Assembly (NCBI GenBank): GCA_002943765.1 | Contig: PQWQ01000001.1 | Coordinates: 2,887,501 to 2,951,500 of the forward strand | Source: Psoroptes ovis | Taxonomy: Eukaryota > Arthropoda > Arachnida > Sarcoptiformes > Psoroptidae | DNA length: 64,000 nt | Direction of reading: 5' to 3' | Shown: positions 36,501 to 48,129 of the stretch, one piece after another | Layout: the number at the start of each line of letters is the position of its first letter | How positions within the stretch are numbered: position 1 is the stretch's first letter | Program-made: the position numbers and the translations under genes | The notes under the pieces: model-generated | The model's input: only the letters and a program-made list of their open reading frames with translations | The model's database searches: none | Told to the model about the DNA's origin: nothing

Positions 36501-39500
36501 ATTATTTGATAATGATGGTCAATCATTGATCAGTAAAAAAAGAAAAAAAATTGATAGTAATAATATTTGATTGTACTTTGGCAAACGAAACAATTAATTT
36601 GTTACTTACAATAATTAGGCTCATCGATTATGATTCACATTAGCATCAATCAAAGAATCATTTCTGCCTTTGTAATCAAACGAACGGAGAAAAAAAATAA
36701 AAATAATTTGAAAATTAATAAGAAATCAATGATTAATTTATCATTTGAATTTTCAAATTAAAAAATATTTCTTAAAAAAATTTTACCTTCAACAAATATG
36801 ATTAATATATGAACATTTCGCATCTAAAATTAGCATTTCATATTAATATTTTTTCCTTTTCCATATTTATATTCTTTCATATTTCTCATGTTATTCACTC
36901 TAAGAAATATTTCAATATATTTATTAAACCGTTAATTGGAAGTCATCATACATATATAAACATAATTATTGTTGATGTTGGTGCAGTTGTTTCTTTCTTT
37001 GAAATAAATGTATACAAACATACACGAATTCGTGATCAAAGAAAAAAAAATACTGTGTATAATGAAGCAAATCGATGTGTATGACCAGTGCAATTTATCA
37101 GTGAAACAAAATAATGGTCAAAATTTTTTGAAAATTATTTGCAAATTTGTTGCAAAAATGTTTCTCGTGTTTCCATGGAATTTTTTCCGAACATTATCAT
37201 AGGCGAACAACAACAGCAATTAGCATTAAAAACCAATGAAATATGATTTTTTCCATGGAAAAGTTTTCGAGTGAGATTTGTTTCAGAAACAAAGTATCGT
37301 TGCAAACCATTGATATTTCCAAAACAATCGATTTAATGATTAAACAGAAAAACCGCATCACCAGCCAAATCAGCTTGAAGATATTTACATTATGAAATGA
37401 TTATTATTCATCATTTCAAATTATAAACAAAAAAAATATTTCCGTTTCGTATTATTATTATCATTGCATTTGATCAAGTAAATACATTTCATCAAATGTT
37501 AATTATCCATTAATTCCCAAAAATTTTTCGAATTTTTTTCTCCATTTGTTCGAAAAAAAATACATACAGGTGTTTTTAGGCAATTATATTATTTTCGGTT
37601 TGTTAATGTCTCTCGATTTCCATCGTCTGTTGTCAAAGTAACATCACACACACACACACACACAATAATGTGTATAATGTACTGTAATATCGACAAAGAG
37701 ACTTAAAGATCAATTTTGATTGCATTGATAAATGGCAATTTTTTCGCTCATATCTGATAAACAATATGTGATTCGTTTCACGAATCAAATACCAAAATTT
37801 TTATCCAAAATTCATACTATGAATGATCAATGAATATCCGGCGAATTTTTTACGTCATCAACCACAAGTTCAATAACATTGATGGTGTATGCAAACACAG
37901 AAATACAAGCTTAATTACAATTATTTCCGATTGTTTGAAAGTTAAATAACACATTGCTTACGAATCGTTTATCAGTGAGACTATGCATAACAAAGCAAAT
38001 ATTGATTGCAGCTGATTGATTTGTAAATGAATGAAACTAGCAAATTTCAATTCATATTTTTCCTAAAACTAATATTTGACAATTTTTGTTGTTGTTGTTG
38101 TTTTTAATGGAAAAACAAAGTAAAATATGTAAATTATCATTTTAGACATGGGAAAATTTCAAAAATAAAAAATCTAAGTGAATTATACCGGAAGAATCAT
38201 GTCATAAACAATTCCGACTGAAAAATGCAAGCGAAAATTGATGTTTTGGAAGAAACAAAGAAATGAAATTACAAATAAATTATCGCAGAAAATATCACAT
38301 TCATAATATGCAAATGTGCGTGTGTGGGGCAGTTTGATTACAATTTACGATTATTTTTTTCACAAAATTAGTCCGAAAAACACAATAAAACAATAAGTGT
38401 TTTGACACATATATTTTCTTATATGAATCGATCATAGATTTGATTTTTTCATTTCTTTAATTTTTCATGAATTCGTTGTTTGATTGATCTTGATTTTTCT
38501 GTTTTTGATTTGATGTGTGTTCTTGATACATAAATCAAAAATCTTGTTTCATATTTGTTGGCGTAATTTTTTCTTCGTTTTTCCCTTCGTTCCACCGATT
38601 ATCATATGATACATCTTGTACGATAATGATGATGATGATGGTTGCTGATCATTGATTAACCATCTACATTACAATAATGATAATAATAATTGTAACAATT
38701 ATAATTATCATCTTTGATCACTGATAATGATAATGTTTGAGGTTTTTTTCTTCGTCGACGAATATCTATTCGAAGCTGTTTTTGTTATTTTTATATTGTA
38801 TTGTTCCATATTACGATACTTGGTAACCTAAATCTCATTATTTGTTACAAGATTATCAATTATTATTAGTAGGCATATAGCACACACTTATGATAATTAC
38901 GAAATGAACAAGTTTGCCAGAATAACAAGCGAACGGGAAAAAAAGGTGTTTTCCATAGATTTTTTTCCGTATTGTGAGAATTAATTGATATATGAAAAGC
39001 AAAAACAAAACCAAACAAATTACATTGGCTTAATCTTGATCTTTTCTTTCAAAGATGTGTTTGCTTTCTCTGTGTTATTGAGTACTCATGTCCATTTTTT
39101 TCATTTAATAATCATCATCATGAAATCAGTATCATTATCAGCATTTGATGAACATCATTGAACACGACCGACCATTGAAACAAACGGAAAAATTTTATCA
39201 GATAGAGAAACGATTAAAGTAAAAAAACAGTTACAAGTAACTTGTATAACCTTGTATACATCATGTGAGTTATGCAGCCACATGGTGTGTTATTGATGAT
39301 TCTAAAAATATAAAATTCAAATATATTTTATGATTCAAAGAAAAACACAATATCTTGCCAATGGATTCTAATGCTAATAATGTCTAAAATGAAAATCTTT
39401 TCAATAATAAAAAACTAATCCTTTTGTTACATAAAAAAATTTATTATTTGTTTAACTTTAATGGTTCAATATTTCAAAGCTTTCAATATGAAAAAAAAAA

Positions 39501-42500
39501 ATTTCTCATTTGTTTGTTTCATTCGTTGTTCACCGAACAACAAACATAAGCGAGCATCTATTTATGATTCAGCAAGCTTTGATCTAGTTTTTTGATTGAA
39601 AATTTTTTCCATTTTTTTTTGTTACATCATTTAAAACACTGACAATGGAAATTGTATGCGAAGCTTCGATGCTTAGATTTATTATCATTCATTATTATTA
39701 TTATTGTTTACTTTATCTTTATTTTTTTCTTTGTATGAAAAAAAATTACGGTTCAAAAATATATAACAGTTTAGTGTGCATACACACACAGGTATAACGA
39801 ATTAATCTACCTTTATCATTATTATTATATCAGTGTTATCAGGGTTTACTATTATTATTATGATATATTCATATTTATTTATTCATCCATTTTTTTCATT
39901 TTTATTTTTACTTTGAAAATTTTTTTTTCGATTTAGGTAAAGATGGTAATGAATATAGTTTAGGATTAACGCCTACCGGTATATTAGTGTTTGAAGGTAA
40001 AACAAAAATTGGCCTATTTTTTTGGCCTAAAATTAAAAAACTTGATCTACGCGGAAAAAAACTGATATTGGTCGTTGTCGAAGATGATGATGATGGTCAT
40101 GATGAAGAGCACACCTTTGTATTTCGATTGGTATGTATATTTACAACAAAAAAAATCAATTCGTTTCAATTATCAATTTCACCTGCATGTATAAAAAAAA
40201 TATAATTTTACAATCAATAATACTTTATATTGAAATAATACAATGAAAATTTCATTTATCGATCAAAGAACAATGGCGTTAGACATAAGACACCTATAGA
40301 AAACAATATCTGAGCAGATATATAAATTACAAATAATCAATCAATTTAGCCATTAAATGAATGTATTATGGCTGGAAAACAAGACTGAATATTTCACAAT
40401 CTGAAGAATTTACATGTATGAAATTATTTTGACAAATATGTCTGATGAAAATTCCAATATTTTATCAATTCGATCGAAAAGGTTATGTTTTTTTTCCATT
40501 TTGCAAATCAGATGATTATAAATATCTGATCATTAATATTATTATTATTAAACGATCGAATCGATATGAGACAATTTGCGGTAAAAAAAACCATTCATTA
40601 TTTGATTGATATACGTGTTTTAATATCAATCATCATCAAATTTAACAAAATGACTAAAGTAATCGGCTGTCAAAAGCCATGCAAATAACTAATCAAACAC
40701 ACACCTACAAACGAATTTGTTTTTATTCAACATCAATAATATTATATGAATAAATATTAGATAAGTTTAATGAATGAATTCATGAAAAAAATCAAAAAAT
40801 ATAACAACACACCTTGTTATTTGTTATACATTTGATCGAGCAAAAAAAAAAATCAAAATTTTTTGACCTAATACCTTCAAAACATTAAATGAAGCATGTA
40901 GAATGCCTATGCCCATCAGTTGATACACAATCAGATTCAATCGTTTCTGTCTTTCAAAGGTACTATATGGTGCTGTTCTTGGAAATTTTAAATTAATAAT
41001 AATTAAATGGAATGGAAAAATTCTACAAAATTTCAATAACCTTTTTCGATGTTAATTATCATCGATGCTCTTGCTTTGAATTCATTCATTGATTATTGCT
41101 TTCACCTGAAAAACGAAAAACAAATCATTGAAAACAATAAATAAATAAATCATTTGATTGACAATAGATTTTTTTTATTTTCTTTGTGTATCGATGTGTG
41201 TTTGTATTTTGAATTTTTTCAATTTCAAATTTTACAACTTGTTTTTTGTACATTCAAAGGTTACACACATACATGTTGCACATTTTACAGACATTTTTTG
41301 AATTATAACAATAGAAATTTTCCATTTTTTTTTTACAATCAATGAATTATGTTATGTATGTATGATGGTCATTATCATTCAATATTATTTCTTCTTCTCT
41401 TATTTCGAACTTATGAAAAAAAATCGATGAAAATAGAATTATTATTACTATTATTATTACAATGCACTAAAAATAATAGCAAGAATAACCTTTAGTAAAA
41501 TCCATACAACAAACCACCCTTTAGATAGACATTTATGATGCGAAAAAAAATGAATGAATAAATAAATAATTATTTTTTATAATATATTCGATGAAAATGA
41601 TTGCATTTTGAGAAGAAAAAAGAAATGGAAAATTTCTGGTGAATTTTTTTCATTTTATTTTTTTGACCATTAAAAAACAGTATGGAAAAAAATAACTTGT
41701 ACATCCTTGTATTATTATTATTATTATTATCGTTGCTGAAAACGAGGCCAAATATTTACCCAAATGTTTGATGAAGTAAAATTCATTATATTTAGGAATA
41801 ATAATAATAATGAATAATCAAATGATGTAAATAATAGTTATAATAATAATGATAACCAAAGGTTTTTGTTGTTGTTGTTGATGCAGTTGTAGTTCATTGT
41901 TTATGTATTCGGATAGAAAATTAATTTTTTTTTTTTATTTTGTTGTTGCTGTTATTTGCAGCGTTAGACATATTTTTAAATGATAATAATAATGATGTTT
42001 TGAGAATATTTCCTGATTTTTTTTGGAATATCAGATAATTATTATATTCCATTGTATTTTATGTATATTGATTTTAATTTTATTTTATTTTATTTTTATT
42101 TTTGCTCTTTTGTACAAAAGCATACAACAAAAACATCGAAACATCTTTGGAAATGTGCCATTGAACATCATGCATTTTTTCGATTAAAATCACAACAACA
42201 TCTTGAACGTGGTAAAACAAGACAAAGTTTTGTGCGAATGGGTTCACGTTTTCGCTATTCTGGACGAACACAATTTCAAGCAATCATACAACAACAGAAA
42301 ACAGCACAACAAGAAAGTAAAAGAAATTTCGAGAGACGTCCATCACAAAGGTTTAGTCGCCGATCAGTTAAATCAATTAATGGTGCTAATGCTGCTGCTA
42401 TTGCGACCGGCAATACGCCTACATCTAATGCATCGATTTCCAGTCCATCCATCGCGAATAAATCTTCTAATAGTGTTAATAGTTCAACAATCAAGTCGGT

Positions 42501-44178
42501 GATCGGTACAAAAGTGATTGATCAAGCAAAACCAAACAGTCCGACAACACCAAAAATTCAAAATAAAATCCTGACAGCTAATAATAAATCAGTGAGTGCA
42601 ACCGCCAATCAATCATCATCAGAATCAAATAGACAATCATCGCCATCATCACCTGAACATCGTCTTGATAGTTTAATTAAATCATATTCAAAAACAGATA
42701 ATATTGTCAATGGTAATGTTGAACATGAAAATGATTTCAATAATTTCAACCATGCATCTGATAATATAAATGATAATGTTGATGATGAAGATGAAATTGT
42801 GAAACGATATTGTTCGAAAAGAACAAACATTACGAATATGAAAACAATCAAGAATACATCATATAAAAATGCCATTAGTGATAATAGTAGCGAAAATGAT
42901 AATATAAATGGTTTCATTACGAAACAACAAAAAATGACAAATATGGATGTCATTAATAATAATGTAAGATTGATCACTTCAACGACTACACCAACAACAT
43001 TGACAACATCGAATCCATCATCTATTACATCGAAAACAACAATGACAGCATCTAATATATCTCAACATCGTAATAATAATAACAATAATAATACTAATTC
43101 ACTTATTTGTAATGAAGCTAAATGTAATATATTGAAAGCGAAAGAATTGCAACAAAAAGATATTGTCTATAGTGATAGCAGTGATGATATATGTGCTACT
43201 TGTAATGGCGTAGGATTGAACAATTCACAATCAACAACAGCGACAACGATGAAAATTCCCCTTTACAGACATAATAACAATCGTAATATTGAGAATGGTA
43301 GCACGACAACATCACTCGGAAGAAAAATTCATACATGTCTAGATGATTCATTTGATTCATCTAGATCAAATGATGATGATGATGGTAATAATAATAATAA
43401 TAATAATGATCCAACAGGTGGCCGTATATCTAGTTCTGAAAATGAAACACTAATCAATGACGATGATGAGGAAGATATGATACCGTTGATTAATCGTCCA
43501 GATGAAAATAATATAACAATCATTCGAGTTCATAGTGGAGCTGATCATGTCAATAATATAACGACCACATCCTTAAATAACAATAGAAAGAATAATGATG
43601 ATCGGCCATTACGACAATGGAAAAATAACAATTGTGATCAACAATCAATTATTGTACATCATAAAGCGACTAAATCATTAGATGGCGGATCTTTGGTTGC
43701 ACAAACAAATCTATTGAAAAATAGCAATAGTTTCTCAAACAATAACAACAATAATAATAATTCAAATACAAATACAAACAGTACCAATGGTCGTTTTTAT
43801 CATAAATATCAAAATGGCGGCAGCAGTGGTCTAAGCAGTGGAAGTACTAGTAGTAGTCAAAGTAATTTACAACCATCAGATGATTCATCTTGCCGTGAAT
43901 CATTATCACCATCACCAGTTCTTGTGGAGACATCGTTTGCCTGTGCAAATCCAATCACAAGATCTGTTTCAGTATTAAATAATAATCCCAATAACAGTAC
44001 TAATAACAATAATGGCATTACCAATGGTAATGGAATAACTAGTAATAATAATAATTCATCGTATATTGTTGCAGCAAACTGTGATTCAATGAAACGTAAT
44101 TCATCACTAAATCATCATAATCATATAAACAATAATCAATCAACAAATAAACGTACTGTTATGACTACTGAACTATGA
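30499..44178 (+). CDS. yrt: FERM-domain protein Yurt / EPB41L5-EPB41L4B family
   Basis: Exons 30499-30909, 34669-35014, 39937-40130 and 42121-44178 join in phase with introns of 3759, 4922 and 1990 nt, giving 1002 aa. The N-terminus MFRFLSKRFRRR resembles the basic start of EPB41L4B/L5. The FERM domain follows: F1 (about 38-115, YCKVILLDGSDLTLYM), F2 (ending SNYLNKAKWLEMYGVDMH) and F3 (YSLGLTPTGILVFEGKTKIG, VVVEDDDDGHDEEHTFVFRL, KHLWKCAIEHHAFFRL). Next is the FERM-adjacent region (MGSRFRYSGRTQFQ, ERRPSQRFSRRS), the site of aPKC regulation in Yurt. The remaining roughly 600 residues are Asn/Ser-rich and low in complexity, ending TTEL, a possible class I PDZ ligand. Yurt restrains Crumbs and acts in epithelial polarity and lateral membrane stability. 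Relative to vertebrate proteins there is an insertion of about 20 residues before SNYLNKAKW. Splice sites were read by eye. Confidence 0.93.
30910..34668 (+). other. Yurt intron (3.76 kb)
   Basis: This runs from GTAAGT at 30910 to the TTTAG ending at 34668, phase 0. It contains only AT-rich DNA and short spurious frames. I see no nested gene. Confidence 0.8.
35015..39936 (+). other. Yurt intron (4.92 kb)
   Basis: This runs from GTAAGT at 35015 to TTTAG ending at 39936, phase 1. It contains (CA)n tracts (one near 37645-37663) and AT-rich sequence, with no recognisable nested gene on either strand. Confidence 0.8.
40131..42120 (+). other. Yurt intron (1.99 kb)
   Basis: This runs from GTATGT at 40131 to CAAAAG ending at 42120, phase 0. 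It restores the family sequence FRL followed by a six-residue spacer and KHLWKC. I see nothing else in it. Confidence 0.75.
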
Positions 44179-44891
44179 AAAAGGAGAAAATCCATGAATT
44201 TTCTAAATTAAAACTCAATCAATTTGAGAATTTTCCTGCCGTTTAAGTGATATTTATATATAAATGGATACAAATAAAAAACGCACATGAATATCTTTGA
44301 AAATATCCCGCAGCCTTAAATCATTTGTGTATATTATTATTCCCTTTCAATTTATTCATTCATTATTCATTGAAACATTTGAGAATTGCAATTTGACAAA
44401 TTAAAAAAAAAATTATACCGACAAAATATAAATAAATAATATAAAATATTTCGTTATTTGTTGAAAAATTCATTTTTATTTGAAAAAATAATATTTAAAT
44501 ATACATAAAATTTAACACAAATCATTTCAAAACATTCATAAATATTGATGGTGCATTCAATCAAAAGGATAAAAAATTCAATTGAAATTCAATCATCATC
44601 ATTCAATGATTTATAAGTTATGCAAATATTTTTTGATGACAACAGTGAAAACATCAAATCAAAAAAAAAAAAAAAAGTACTCGTGAAAAAAATCATAAAT
44701 TGATAATTTTATTATCATTACAATTTTTATTTATAATTATTATTTTATAACAATGAAATAAAATTTACATTGCTATAAAACATTTACATTAATTTTTTTT
44801 TTTTTTTTTTTTTGGTGTTATTTTGAAGGGTTGACAAATAACAATTATAAAAATGTGTATTGTTTCTCATGAAAAAATATATATTTCGCTT
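44179..44891. other. Convergent 3' flanks of Yurt and TRIP4
   Basis: The interval contains AATAAA at 44273-44278 for Yurt and, read on the minus strand, AATAAA-type signals (TTTATT near 44726) for TRIP4. An A16 run at 44661-44676 and a T21 run at 44793-44813 are present. There is no gene. Confidence 0.6.
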
Positions 44892-46265
44892 TCAAAATCC
44901 TAACAATCCTTTACATGCTTGATGTATTTGTGTATCTAATTGATAAATTTTTTTTCCACCACCTTTCATCACTGGTAATGGTTTTGTGAATGAAATCGGA
45001 TAATCACAAACAAAAATGTATGGACTTTCGATTTCACATTCAGGATATTTTTTTCGTATAACTTCTTCTGGTTGACAATCTTCAATGGTTACGCAGCCAA
45101 CAATTACATTGGTCGGATAATTACGAGGAAATTTTTCATGACCAAGTTTCCGATAGAATTGTTCAATACTATTTATTTCATCACTTGTAGCCGGTTTCGC
45201 TGCAGCATAAATCCATAATCGTCCTTTGAAAGGACTATACCATGTGCGTCCTTCAAATTTTTTGATACCGGCCACTAATAATGATGCATAAGGTTGTCGC
45301 ATAGCTAAACACATACCATGGTCATCAATCTTAGCCATTTCATTGTTTTGCACACGACGTTCAAATTCGTCCATTGAAATCGTTTTTTTCGATGAAATCG
45401 TAGATTTCTTCGATTGATTAGAATTAGTCTTCTTACTATTGTTGTTTTTGCCATTGTATTCATTATGATAATCAATTTCATTTTGACTTTGAGGAACATA
45501 AATAGGTGGAGGCAAATTTCTTTTGTCAATTTTTCCATCATTATTAATAAAATGTGATGATGCTTTTGTTTCATAATCAGTTTTAATTGTACTCAATTCT
45601 TCTAATTTACGATGTTCGTCATCAATGTTCTCGATGACAGATTCACTATAATCACTAACGGTCATGTTTTCAAAATCAATTTTTATCTTATCAATTTTAC
45701 TGAATTTATTTTCAACAATATAATCGACACGTTCGGATATTTCTTTGCGATTTTGATCGGATATAAAATTTTGTGATTGTAATGTGAAATAATCAACTTG
45801 ATCATCAAATACTTTGGTTCTTGCAACAGATTTACGATCGAATTCTAGTAATTTATTTTTGTGTTCAATTGCTTTATTAAGATTTTTATTATAATCATTA
45901 TTGTTACTATTTGATAGTGTTGCCGCAATTTCTTTTAAACTTTTTTCTTGCTTTAAATCATCAGCTATTTGTTCAATAAAATCTAACCGAACACCCGAAT
46001 CTGTCAGTTGTTGGAGTTCTTGATACGCTTCATTAGAGCCAGATAGCAAACGATTACGATCTTTTTTATGGAACACATATGTACCGCATGTAAAACAAGG
46101 TCCATCACCTTCTTGTCGACAAACAATGCGGCCACAATTCAAACAATTATTAATCAATTCATGTTTACTTGCTTCACAATAACATTGATGGCGACCTTGC
46201 AGTAGAAATGTTCCATCTTCATTGACAATAGGATCATGATTTTTCGTTTTCTTTTTACTTTTCAT
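44892..46265 (-). CDS. TRIP4: Activating signal cointegrator 1 (ASC-1), short form
   Basis: A single exon of 457 aa. The N-terminal zinc finger (about residues 27-62) has the C2HC5 arrangement CYCEASKHELINNCLNCGRI, then VCRQEGDGPCFTCGT. The central region carries KAIEHKNKLLEFDRKSVART, a family signature. The ASCH domain occupies about 315-440, with CLAMRQPYASLLVAGIKKFE, GRTWYSPFKGRLWIYAAAK and the KIYQLDTQIHQACKGL end. ASC-1 is the scaffold of the ASC complex (with ASCC1-3), a transcriptional coactivator and ribosome-collision splitting factor. Human TRIP4 is about 581 aa; here the N-terminal segment ahead of the zinc finger is only about 26 residues, so the vertebrate N-terminal region is missing. 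I saw no upstream exon in the 244 bp before the divergent neighbour. Confidence 0.93.
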   Translation of the reverse strand: MKSKKKTKNHDPIVNEDGTFLLQGRHQCYCEASKHELINNCLNCGRIVCRQEGDGPCFTCGTYVFHKKDRNRLLSGSNEAYQELQQLTDSGVRLDFIEQIADDLKQEKSLKEIAATLSNSNNNDYNKNLNKAIEHKNKLLEFDRKSVARTKVFDDQVDYFTLQSQNFISDQNRKEISERVDYIVENKFSKIDKIKIDFENMTVSDYSESVIENIDDEHRKLEELSTIKTDYETKASSHFINNDGKIDKRNLPPPIYVPQSQNEIDYHNEYNGKNNNSKKTNSNQSKKSTISSKKTISMDEFERRVQNNEMAKIDDHGMCLAMRQPYASLLVAGIKKFEGRTWYSPFKGRLWIYAAAKPATSDEINSIEQFYRKLGHEKFPRNYPTNVIVGCVTIEDCQPEEVIRKKYPECEIESPYIFVCDYPISFTKPLPVMKGGGKKIYQLDTQIHQACKGLLGF

Positions 46266-46509
46266 TTTGAAAACTTATTAAATTTCAAAAATGGATAAAA
46301 TTGGGAAAAAAATATTCAAAATTTTTGTTTACGCGTTTCTATTCAACTATTTCTACTTGTAAACACAATAATCAAACAATAAAAGGTTAAAATAGTTTCT
46401 AATGAAAGTGGCGGTTGAGAATTTTAAAATGAAAAAAAAAATAAACAAAAAAATAATTTCATTTTTATTTATTTTTGAATATTCTGGACTTTTTTGAAAC
46501 AATTTCAAG
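46266..46509. promoter_or_regulatory. Bidirectional promoter region TRIP4 / Spc25-like
   Basis: The two start codons are 244 bp apart and divergent, so both promoters must lie here or within the genes. The sequence is AT-rich and I see no defined element. Confidence 0.5.
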
Positions 46510-47289
46510 ATGACAAATGATAATGAAATCGAAAAATTGAAAGATGAAATCGAAAATTATCTTAAAATCAATACATTTGATGATTTTTGTTTGAATATTG
46601 AAAATGATATGAAAAAATTCCAAAACTATCCAAATGATATCAAAGGTAATTTTTTGCTTATTTCGGCTACTTTTTATAATTTTCACAAATTTTATTTAGA
46701 ATTTAGCCGATGTATCAGCAAAGAACATAAATACATCGATAGAATGAATAAATTGAAACAAAAAATAGATATAATAACGTTGCAAAATGAAAATGCTTTG
46801 AAAAATATCGAAAAATCAAAGATTAAAATTAAAGATCTTAAAGAACGTAAGATTTTCAATATTTTATCAAATATTTTCTCTTAATCTTTTTTCGTGTATA
46901 GACATTTCAAAATTAGAAAATGAAGTGGAAAATAAGAAAAAAATGATTGAAAAAATCGACGATACATGTGATTTTATTGGTTTACAAATATACAATGTCA
47001 GTGAATCACTTTATAATGTCAAACTATCAAAATTGCCTATCAAAAATTATGATTTGGTATTTTCATTCGACATCTTTTACAATGGTGACACAACTGAATG
47101 TAAGCATTTTGAATTTTCAGTCGTGACTTATTATAATTCTAATGTATTCATATAGTGAAAAAAATTGATCCAGACAATTGCATCGATGTGGACAAAATAA
47201 TGTCCGAAATTAATATGATTGAAGACGATAAAAAATTCCTGAAACTCATCGTTATGATTAGACAACAATTGATTGAGAAATATTCTTGA
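46510..47289 (+). CDS. Spc25: Kinetochore protein Spc25-like (NDC80 complex)
   Basis: Four exons, 46510-46645, 46700-46846, 46902-47099 and 47156-47289, with introns of 54, 55 and 56 nt give 204 aa (human SPC25 224). Residues of roughly 65-120 form a charged, heptad-like coiled coil including IKDLKEHISKLENEVENKKK. A C-terminal globular region follows, with FIGLQIYNVSESLYNVKLSKL, a hydrophobic strand (LVFSFDIFYNG) and a final helix KFLKLIVMIRQQLIEKYS. Order and lengths match Spc25, which pairs with Spc24 to anchor the NDC80 complex to the inner kinetochore. Sequence identity is low, so the call rests on architecture and the LGLxI-like motif. The first intron is a multiple of three without a stop, so it could be retained in frame. 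Splicing of the later two is required to keep the frame. Confidence 0.68.
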
Positions 47290-47494
47290 AAAATTATATT
47301 TTTAATTGAATTTTTACTATTTGATTATGAAAAGTATTATAAAAAGAGAATTTTTCAACACGAAAACTAAACAAAACTATGATTCCATATTTTTTTTGTA
47401 CAAAACTATTTAAATTTGACATGATTCATTTTTTCAGTGAAATGATTATATTTTGAAATGATTGAATAAACAAGTAAGAATAAGTTGACACAAT

Positions 47495-47864
47495 TTAATC
47501 TTGCCATTTGCCAAGAATTTCTGAATCACGGAATATATAATACTCTTTATCTTCGATTTCAACTTTTGTGCCACCATATTCAGGTAATAAAACTTTATCA
47601 CCTGTTTTCACACCCATCGGTATTATGTCACCTTTATCATTGGTACGGCCAGGACCAGTTGCTAATACAGTACCGGTTGGAACTTTATTTTGTGCTTTTT
47701 CAGGCAAAACAATACCACCTTTGGTCATTGTTTGCGGTACGAATCTTTCGACCAATACTCGATCCAATAACGGTATTAATCGTCGTCCAATGTTGCTTGC
47801 CTAAAAGATAGAAAAGAATAGATTTAGTCACTTTTCATTATTCTCAATATCTTCGGATTACCAT
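47495..47864 (-). CDS. HSPE1: Mitochondrial 10 kDa chaperonin (Hsp10, GroES)
   Basis: Exon 1 holds only the start codon (47864-47862), directly followed by a GTAATC donor. Exon 2 is 47800-47495. The 61-nt intron removed between them gives a 102-aa protein, exactly the human length. The translation MASNIGRRLIPLLDRVLVER aligns with the family start (human MAGQAFRKFLPLFDRVLVER). Further signatures are TKGGIVLPEKAQNKVPTGTV (mobile loop region) and GDKVLLPEYGGTKVEIEDKE. Hsp10 caps the Hsp60 ring in the mitochondrial matrix and is imported by its uncleaved N-terminus. Starting instead at the later Met of MDRVLVERF context would delete the conserved N-terminus and has no ATG in the family position. 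It is divergently arranged with HSPD1. Confidence 0.95.
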
Positions 47865-47969
47865 GGTTTTTGAACTTTGACAAAATCGAAAAAAAAGAAA
47901 ATGATGAAATCTCAAGAAATATTAACAAATGTAGAATGATGATTGATCTAGAACACACTGATTGCTATT

Positions 47970-47982
47970 GAAATTTCGAAGA
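47970..47982. promoter_or_regulatory. Weak heat-shock element
   Basis: GAAatTTCgaAGA: two perfect units and a third shifted by one base. It lies about 105 bp upstream of the HSPE1 start codon. Confidence 0.4.
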
Positions 47983-48116
47983 AAAAATGTGGTTTGATTT
48001 TATCCGTGTTGAATATTTTTTGGTAAGCTTCTACAATGAATAAGCTAAGAAAGGCATCAACCATGTGTTTTATTTCTTTCAATGAATCGAGCCTAAATGC
48101 GCATGTTTTTGGTGAA

Positions 48117-48129
48117 GAAATTTCGAGAA
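48117..48129. promoter_or_regulatory. Heat-shock element (HSF binding site)
   Basis: GAAatTTCgaGAA: three perfectly phased, alternating 5-bp units of the nGAAn consensus, roughly one third of the way from HSPE1 to HSPD1. This is the minimal trimeric HSF1 site. A partial fourth unit (TTA for TTC) follows. Confidence 0.75.
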
